Below are positions 54,601 through 62,621 of a stretch of 62,621 nucleotides of DNA, piece by piece. The position numbers were made by a program, and so were the translations under genes. The stretch is taken from contig JARWMV010000090.1 of assembly GCA_030998015.1 (NCBI GenBank), positions 1 to 62,621 on the forward strand, given 5' to 3'. The notes beneath the pieces are model-generated. The model was not told where the DNA came from, ran no database searches, and saw only the letters and a list, made by a program, of their open reading frames with translations. Numbering within the stretch: the first letter of the stretch is position 1; every line of letters starts with the position of its first letter. Source of the stretch: Ceratorhiza oryzae-sativae (taxonomy: Eukaryota; Basidiomycota; Agaricomycetes; Cantharellales; Ceratobasidiaceae).

Positions 54601-57600
54601 TAAGTGCTGTTTGATCCAGCCCTCCGTCTGGATTAACCCGCATATGCTTGTATTATGTGACAGGTTATGTAAACCGATGCACTTCCAGAAGACGCGAGAT
54701 TGCACAGTGTTTTCACACCGCCGATAGGGTCAGAAGGTTCTATGCTAAATGCAGTATTTGTTTCTAAACCCTATGTGCTGGTTTTTTGTATGCGATCGAC
54801 AAGATATCCTCCTTTACGGCGTAGCGCCATCATGGACCAGTAGCGGCTGACGCCAAGCTTGGCCGGCCTTACAACTGTTTGACCGCCGGGTCACTCGCTT
54901 GGGGACTAGGTGGTCCAACCAAGCTTGTTACAGGGTTGATGGGTTCGCTGACTGAAATTTAGCAGGGCGTTGTGCAAAACATCCTTTTGCCATTATTTGC
55001 ACGCCTCACTGGGCTAATCTTTCCCCGAATGCGTCACTTTTACCCTACGCTAAGTATAGGTTTGCGTTGGAAATTATGACAACCGTCACTTGAGCTTACA
55101 CTACACCTTGTCCTACCCATACTCCATTTTGTTCGATGATCCACCTTTCCGGTCAGAAAAAAATATGGTGACAATCTATACGAAGGCTATTGTCTCTCTG
55201 AATCAGACGAGCGGCATAACCAAGCACCCTAGAATGTGCCCTCACTACTCGGCGCCACGATCCTGCGCCCCTCCCCACCTTTCTCGGCTTGTGACTTTTA
55301 CTACTGCAGTTGCTGCTCTTGAGTAAATACGACAAAAATTTTAACACCAATACAATCATTTTACACGATATTTCCTCAGCGGTTCGATCAATCATCTCCG
55401 AGATAGTATGGCCACTTTTTTTCTCCCGTGCTACCTCATGACAGAAATGTTGTTAGCTCGTTCGTCGAGCTAGCTAAATGCGGTTATCCCCTCTTATAGA
55501 TGAACAGCTGGTAGGGCAAGGGTTCCACGGATGTTTTGTAAGCTCCTGGCCATGCTGCCTGTACCGAAGCATGACGAAACACGCATTAGATCTCCCCCCA
55601 AGCTGGAAGGAAAAGTCACTATTAACTCCCCAATGCACCCCGAGCTTACTGCCAGTTCGATTTTATGTCTTGATTCAGCCAGTGTAATGCTACGCACCAA
55701 AACGTTTTATCTTTTCAACCAATCGACTGCAAGCCCACCTAGGCGGTTGAGCAAAGCCTGACGACCCTTGTATAAGACAATCATATAATTATCCTAGGGG
55801 GATGGCAGACTTAGAGCTCTCTGCATTCCAGCGGCGTGTTTTTTTTCATTGTGATGGCGCCTCGTCGTATGCATCTTGTCAACGAAAGGAGCGCAAAGGT
55901 GGGGGGTGAGTAAAGATAGAGATTCGATGCTACCGCGCCAAAAATCGCAGGTCTCCACAACTCTCTGAGTTTAGCACTCGATCATGTGTTGGAGATCTGG
56001 ATCATATTCTGGCCGCCTTGAGGTATTAATTTCATGTATTTGTTCTCCCCACCGAGTCTGCTAAACAACCAGCTCATCTATTCTTGCTAAATATATTCCA
56101 AACAGTATGATTGAACACCCCATAGCTGTCGTTAATCGTTCTAGCATGTAATTAACTGTAACACATCTACCTAGTAAAGAGACCGAGGCGGATGAGAAGC
56201 ACAGCCTCATGGAAGAAGCACAGACAGCAAAAGCAGTAAGTCCGTCACTCAATCAAGCGACTCCTTCAGGGCGCTCCCTTGCACATGCCTGGGCCGATCA
56301 TGATCTCCTCTGATCCTCGTGTGCTCGGCCTACCTCCAAGTTCGAGTTTACGAACTTGTATAATAGATGAGATCAACTTTCAGCCCGAATGTATGAACCG
56401 TTGAGCTGGGTCAGGTATGACCTACAACGTTACTCGAATCTTCAAGCCGAGCAATCGGCCACCTGCCACCAAGTCTTTCTCGAAACAGATATAAATGTTA
56501 CTTCGCCCATGGTTCTCTTGCGTTTCTGGTTGCATTTATATCTCGTCCAAGGCTCCATGATACGAAATCTATATCCGGAGCAAAACCAACCATGCGAGGT
56601 ATTTTCTTAAAAGGCTTCGATCCAGACAGCTTCAATGGATACCGTGGAATGACCCAATGGCATGGCTGTTTTCCTATCTGGTATAGAATAACAAGATGTG
56701 CCCTTTGTCCAATTGTCTCAACAAGTAGCTATCCTCGTGATTCTAATTCCATCTGACTAATTGTGCCAGGTCTGGCGCACGGCAAGAGACCAGCCGCCAT
56801 TGGTCCAGGCACCTACTTGCGTGCTGATCCTGAGGGATTACTGCATCTTAATCACGGCGATCAGGCTACCCAGCTTGGCAGTGCCCTAGCCGAGGCGAGA
56901 TCAATGTACATCAGTGGCCAACGCACCTGGAGTGCTTCAGTCCGTTTGCGTATATGGGAATGTTCTTATTCTTGTGGGAGGCGGGAAACTGCAGGGAACG
57001 CTGATCCGTATTCTATCTCCTATCACAGGTAACAAGGCTTCGCCAGCGCCAGCTCATGGATCTACCTCCGCACTGGGGGGAGGGCGATTTTCAGCGGCAT
57101 TGGATCTACGAACCTTTGCTTAATTTTAGGGGTAGCCCATGTCGTGTCGAAGTGATTTTTGATAGCCAGATTACGGCTCAGAAAGCACCATTTACTCGAG
57201 TCAACGTTCAGCACGCTGTCAGAATCGTCAAATCATTCTTCCAACTGAGTGATCCCGCGGATCGTTTTGTAAACAAACTGTGGAACCCCTAGGTACCCCC
57301 ATACCCCTCTTGATGATGCCGTATCAAGTTTTATTCGCTGTATCCTTAAATTGAGGGACAATGTAGAGTGCTCGACATTCCGTCAGAGCCGAGGCGGTCG
57401 ACACAACATCCCTACTTAACCCACGTCCCGGGCGACCTTAACGACCTCTCCATCTGAGTACTAGTGCAATAGACTTCTCAGAATACCTAACCAAAGCTAT
57501 CAATCTAGCAGAGACATCCTTCTCCCCACCGCTTCCTGTATGCACAGGTTACGCTCTTTCAGCCACTCGAGATAACGATACGTGGAACACGTTGTATAAC

Positions 57601-59258
57601 AGAACCCCCATATACGAGTGATGAACCAATGCCCGAAAGCAGTCCGTGCAGTCATCATCACGCACATAGTAAACACGCGCCATGATCCAGGTTTTCATAA
57701 CTAAGCTTCCTCAACGAGTTGTCGAACTTTTCTGTACTCCCAAGACCCATTGATGCCCAATCTCCTTTGCCTTTTGATGTAACCATTCCACTCGCTGTAC
57801 AGATAATTGTTCGGCTAACATGTATCAGGATTACAAGACAAGCCCACTGGGCGCCACACTAGACGGTCATGCACCCCACACGCCGTGCTTCGTTTTTAAT
57901 ATTTATACATTACTCTCCTGCCTGAGAAGAATATTTACAAAGCTGTTCCATCCAGGAGCCAATCACGGCGAGGGTCAAGATCTGATATATTCTAGCTCTT
58001 TTTTTTTAAGTCCGCCTTTCCGCTCAGATTCCGCCATTCACGATGCGTGGTGGCTGGCCCCAATTGATCAACTTTACGGCGCCTCGCGCAACATCGGGAA
58101 CCAAGAAGAAGCAAGCTTTACGTACTCCCCCACCCAGCAGAACATCAACAGGTAAACATTCAGTACAAGAAAGCATACTACCTTGTGCGCCAAGCGACGG
58201 AGGTATCCACGCAATGAATACGTGGTTAAAACTGTCCGGGGTTTAGTTTACATCAACGCAAAGTGTTTCTAACACGTGAATCACACGATACTCCACCGAG
58301 CCACGCCAAGAAGAGATGGCTAGCGTTGTGGTCGTAGAAGGTGATGCTGCTAAACCCATAGTCCTGACATCTCGTATTCGAATTCTTCAAACGGCCTAAT
58401 CGTTTAAGAAAATATTGTTAGGAAAACTAACGGAACACTGTGAAGTAGAGAAGCATATTGTCATCCCGCCAACGAGAGTATCCGCGTAACCGCATACGCC
58501 ACTAAGCCCGAGGTGATATCGGTCTGGCGCACGCTCGTCGCGACAACCCAATCGGCCAAGAGTCACTGTGCCATATGTCACCGAAAGACCACATAGCGCC
58601 AAACGGAAACGAACGTCTGGGCACGTCAAACTAAGCCAAGGACGGCAAAATCCCAAACTGGCGTGCATATGAATGTGGCTGGTTCGCCGATCAAACAGTA
58701 AAATTACCAATCGCGCCACCCCAGGCCATTTCAACCAACGTCGGTGATGACAAAAAGCGCATTTTATTCATTCAGAGACAGGCACAAGTCTAGGGGGCGG
58801 AACAAGGGTGAGATGGAATATACACAGCAACGCGACCTTCATCACATTTCGTTACAAACAACAAGTACCGGACTCGGCTCGACACCAGGCCACGACAGCA
58901 AACACGACAAGGAGCACGAGGACAGCAGCGAACAGGAATACAGTGAGCATACGACAAAGTATGGATGGGTATCGACAAATCAAACATGTCGGTGCAATAA
59001 GCCTTGTCGAACGGGTCAGCAAGGAAGGTGGGTCGAGGGCCAACGGGTCGGATCGATTCGGGGGGGGGGGTGTAACAAGGCCACTCGGGGACGCAAGGGA
59101 CGGGGATTAAATAGGGAGACCGGTCAAGAGTACATCAGACAGCCCATAAGCCAAGGGGAGAATGTTCAAAGGAAGCTTTGTTCTGGTGGGGAGGGGGGGA
59201 GACTCGTTCGAAGACTGGATGGTGCGTATATAAAACATGAAGGGAAAGGCATGGAAGC
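51670..59258. other. 7.6-kb stretch with no supportable gene
   Basis: Stop codons are frequent in all six frames and ORFs stay short. I see no retrotransposon, transposase or conserved protein motif. An 62-aa frame at 52362-52174 (ending in an acidic tail) and the frames near 56763-57292 and 57820-58155 have no recognisable domain. It could be old degraded DNA or a region of long non-coding transcripts. Confidence 0.5.
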
Positions 59259-60895
59259 TCAAGCTCGCGGGTCGCGGCCGTTGTAGCGGTCCCATTGGGG
59301 AGGCTGCGGTTGGGGTTGGGGGCTCGTCATTGGACCTTGGTTGGCTGGAGGATAGCCAACAGGGGGTTGACCATACGACTGCTGCATGGTCGGTGGGCCA
59401 TACGACGTGGGAGGCGGACCATAGGCGCCCGAGTACGTACTCGGATGCGAGTATGCCATTGGCGGAGGGTACGAGGGGCGCATGCTAGGGAGCGTATGGC
59501 TGTGCATCGGGGCCGGCGGGGGAGGGAGGGTCATGTTTGGGGGTGGGAGGGCCATTGACTGGCCAGGGCTCATGTGAGACGCGGACGGTGCGGGGAGATA
59601 GGGCGACGTGGCCTGGCCACGAGAAAAGGGACTATGGATAGGCGAGAGCATCGGCTCGTCGACTTCGGCTTCGCGGCGGCCCCAGCCCCTGCGACCGCTC
59701 CCGCTATCGCGGGCAGGCTCCGGTTCGGAGTCGGTGGTGCGCCTGCTGCTGGAAGCGTCCGACCTGGGCTTATCCCTGTCCTCCGCGGCGCGACGACGGC
59801 CGACAGAACGAGCCATGGCCGAGTTTTCGGCGGCGAGCCGGGCCGACTTGCGGAGGAAGGCAATGTCGATGGGGGGCGGGACCTGACCGCCCGCGGGGAG
59901 GGAGCTGATAATCCTGTCGCGCTTACGCACGAGCTTTGCGTAATCTGGGGATAGACGAGGGCGCAGGGTGTGGGGTCAGGTCCCGTCGGCAGGCAGGAGG
60001 ACTAGAACTCACGAAGGCCGCAAGCGTTGCAGAGGGTGCGCTGGCCGTCCGGACCGCGGCGCCATTCGGGGGTGTCGACAATCTCGCACGAGTGGCACCG
60101 GCCGGGAGGGTTGGCTCGCTGTGGAGAAGGAATTGGATGAGGTGGGGCCGGGGATAGGGTCCAGTCGTACTCACGCTCCGCTTCTTGTATTTCATCTTGA
60201 CCTGCCCTGCAGCTTGGCCGGTCGCGCGGCGGGCGCGGATATCATCGATGGCGCGGGCGGCGGCGGCCTTGGCGTCGTCGTCGAGCTGGGCAGGACGCTC
60301 GGGGACGCCCTGGACAAAAGAGTCAATATCAAATGCAAAATAGGCAACGATCGACGGACATCAAACACGTGCATGTGGACCTCCTGCGCAAACGAAACGC
60401 GGGGCGCGGTGCTCGCGCTCGATCCGGATGCTGGGCGCTCGGCGGGGGGCGACGAGGAGACACGGCGGGCCATCTGCTCGTCGGCGGCGTCCTCCCAGGG
60501 GCGCTTGGGCGGGCGGGCGGCGGAGGCGGAGGCGGAGAGCGGGGCGGGTGGCGGGGGCGGCGGGGCAGAGCACTCGACACGGCGGTAGTCCTCGAGCATG
60601 GTGATGACCTCGACGGCGCGCTCGACCATGGCCGCAATCTCCGACTCATCGGGCTTGGGCGAGACCGATGCTGGGACAATGTCAGTGACGGTCGCGCGGG
60701 ACGATCGAGATACGCACCATAGTGGTCGGCAAACTGGCAGAGCACATGGCAGTTGGCGACGACCTGCACGGGGGATGAGGGCGAGCACAACAGCAGCAGC
60801 AGCTGACAGACCTTTGCGAGGCGCTCGTCGCGGGGCGGGGCACCGTAGTCGTCGTCCGAGAGCTGGAGGTCGCGGATAGGAGGGAGGCGAAGCAT
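59259..60895 (-). CDS. GATA-type zinc-finger transcription factor, NsdD/SUB-1-like
   Basis: Exons 60895-60718, 60670-60381, 60309-60175, 60118-60013 and 59944-59259. Introns of 47, 71, 56 and 68 nt, all GT-AG. The total is 1395 nt, exactly 464 aa. The single GATA finger reads CHSC ... [20 protein letters not shown] (Cys pairs 18 residues apart) and continues [11 protein letters not shown] across the last intron. This finger sequence is typical of the NsdD/SUB-1 class that controls sexual and fruiting development in ascomycetes; a similar role here is inference. N-terminus: helix with [15 protein letters not shown]. Middle: Pro/Ala-rich, then a basic helix before the finger. C-terminus: Pro/Tyr/Gln-rich, likely an activation domain. 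Confidence 0.88.
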
Positions 60896-62621
60896 CGGGC
60901 AGATCTGGCACTCCAGTCTCTGAGAGCAGGCCTTTTGTTTTCTTGCCGCCAGGGTTTCTGCCAGGGTCCACCAGGGTCTCGCCCGAATCGGGCGTCCTGT
61001 ATTCGCGCTGGGCTGAACCCAACTGTCGGGTGCACCCGATCTTCATTTCCGCATCTCTGGGCCCGCCCACGGCTGTTTCCGCCGGGTCCCCGATTCCCTG
61101 CCAGGATCTCACACTCAAAACGGCCTCACATATACTCGGTGCGCCACCACGTGAGCCCGACCCGACCCCCCCCCCCGTGGTGTGTGCTCGAGACCCAAGC
61201 GCACAATGCATCTGGCTCGCGTCGGCAAGTGAGCTATATCGGCCTTGTGTGCCAGGCTCACGAAACCCCATCTGCCACGAGCGGATCGGCGTCTGGCTTC
61301 TTGCCTTTGACGGGCGTCGAGTCCAAATCTATACCGCACTGATATCCCTAACCCGTCTGTGTTATACCGAACATTTCCGTGTCCAATACACCTGGACTGG
61401 CCGGATCTCTCGGCTTCCTCGTGATCGATTCTGTGATTCAATGCGATGAGCAGCCTCCGCTTGCTGGTCATCATCCACCTAGGCGTCTCCATTTGGCTAA
61501 CCAATATTTTTCCGCCAGATTTCCGTACATGCAATTGTCCGGTTCGGGCATTGATCCGTCATAATCATGCGCAACTGACTGGGTGTAAATATGTGATTGG
61601 CCAATACGACACATCCAGTCTGTGAGTTCTTCGTTGCGAGTATTCCGCCCAATTCCGGATTTCCAAGGCGGACTTAATTTTTCTATCCACTACGAGATAT
61701 CATGACTCCAAGCTCCGTCGATGCTCGTCGCAACTCGATTTACTGGGATCTGATTGGGTCCCTGCGGTTTCAGGGTAACGCTATTGCTATCAGAATCAGT
61801 GATAGTTGAATGTCATCATGATCTCTACTTCGGCTTTAGACGCCGCCTTTCAATGCAACGGCTTAAGGTTCACTCGCCCAAACACGTTCCCTTTGGCGAC
61901 CTGGATGGGAACTGCGGAGATCAACTGGCCGCCGCCGTGCGAGATATCCTCACACTATCGCTCCATACAAGCCATGGTTCAGTCACGGAACATCTTGGGA
62001 ATGCCTCACACGGACTCAATTCATTTTACTTGTACCACTGGAGGAGTGCGTGATACCCACATGCGGATACCCCTACTCGTTCACTCAAACACAGACAGGT
62101 TGTACAAATGTTCATATAGGTTCTCAGCAACCGGGAGGCAACCCAGACTCCTCGTGTAGATCGTTGATACCCCACGTCCGAATTTCGATTGAGTAGGTAG
62201 AACATCCTTGGCGTGCCGTTAGTTTACCTCATCCACCCAAAATGATGCTACACGGCCGTATCTAGAGTCTCGATCTGCTGAAAGGTCTTTGGACGAGTCT
62301 CCTAACGAATACTTACGCTTGAATCCACGCTGCTCAAGTGTCCCCTCGTGCGGGTCGCTTCTGCTTTGTCCAGTAATTTACCCTCTCGAAGCATTAGCGG
62401 GCTTGACAGTACGTGCCGTCGATCATACAAATGAATCATAGAGCAGCGATTCTGAGCAAGCCGTACCGCCGGCAAAAGCCAGGCTCATTCTCAACTCCCT
62501 GAAGGGACGTTGTAAGCGGAGTCCATGTACAGTGTACCCTCGGATATGCTCAACATAAACAATTGACCCTATACGGAAGCCGTCGTGCCGTGTACCCTGT
62601 ATAGGCATACCGAAAGCGGAG
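60896..62621. other. Upstream region of the GATA gene; no further gene supported
   Basis: 1.7 kb to the window edge. ORFs on both strands are short and without known domains. A C-rich run lies near 61170. Confidence 0.45.

Noticed and set aside
58744..59286. 180-codon plus-strand ORF
   Set aside because: Overlaps the 3' end and downstream region of the GATA gene, low complexity, no domain.
60192..61271. 359-codon minus-strand ORF upstream of and overlapping the GATA gene
   Set aside because: In the overlap it mixes frames of the GATA exons and introns. The upstream part has no domain and composition looks like GC-rich leader sequence.
1..62621. CRISPR array or bacterial operon structure
   Set aside because: No regularly spaced short repeats with unique spacers; introns and chromoviruses show a eukaryotic genome.

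Overview
The window is fungal nuclear DNA. The genes in the right half have 45-71-nt GT-AG introns, and the left half is stacked with Ty3-type chromoviruses. Together with an ARMC8/Gid5-like gene, a catalase and an NsdD-like GATA factor, this suggests an agaricomycete basidiomycete. A Rhizoctonia/Ceratobasidium-type genome is my guess, not something the sequence proves.

Bases 1-38005 are a nest of transposable elements whose insertion order can be read from target-site duplications (TSDs). Element D is a decayed Ty3-like element on the minus strand. It runs from the left window edge to an LTR at about 22700-23462. It is broken by a family A solo LTR (1015-2315, TSD CTTAT), two family B solo LTRs (5168-5529, TSD GATTT; 6014-6388, TSD ATGCT) and the full-length chromovirus A1 (6607-22696, TSD CTTTG). 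The 5' LTR of A1 carries a 1626-bp Tc1/mariner element (20180-21805, TA duplication). To the right lie a plus-strand Rep-like pseudogene (23483-24848) and a plus-strand element C2 (from 24928). The gag of C2 is split by the full-length chromovirus C1 (26692-37170, TSD AAATC). Fragments of LTR families B, C and A close the nest at 37293-38005.

The two full-length chromoviruses both carry extra genes between the end of pol and the 3' LTR. A1 has three sense-strand genes, each behind its own TATA box. Two of them need short introns to be joined, and the joined frames close exactly. C1 has a 272-codon ORF, a spliced gene on the opposite strand, and an apparently intact gene for a CRESS-DNA-virus-like replication initiator (HUH nuclease plus SF3 helicase). 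The last two diverge from a shared region holding 61-bp direct repeats. The older Rep copy at 23483 contains an intron that the C1 copy lacks. C1 and C2 also show a Tf1-like self-priming layout. The Gag of A1 contains a collagen-like Gly-X-Y tract.

Bases 38345-62621 hold single-copy genes, all on the minus strand: an ARMC8/Vid28(Gid5)-like armadillo protein, a divergent catalase, an unrecognised 578-aa protein with one GC-AG intron, and a GATA factor. The 7.6 kb at 51670-59258 has no gene I can support. Single-base frame breaks are common in the elements, the armadillo gene and the catalase, but absent from the 578-aa gene and the GATA gene. Some of these breaks may be assembly errors.
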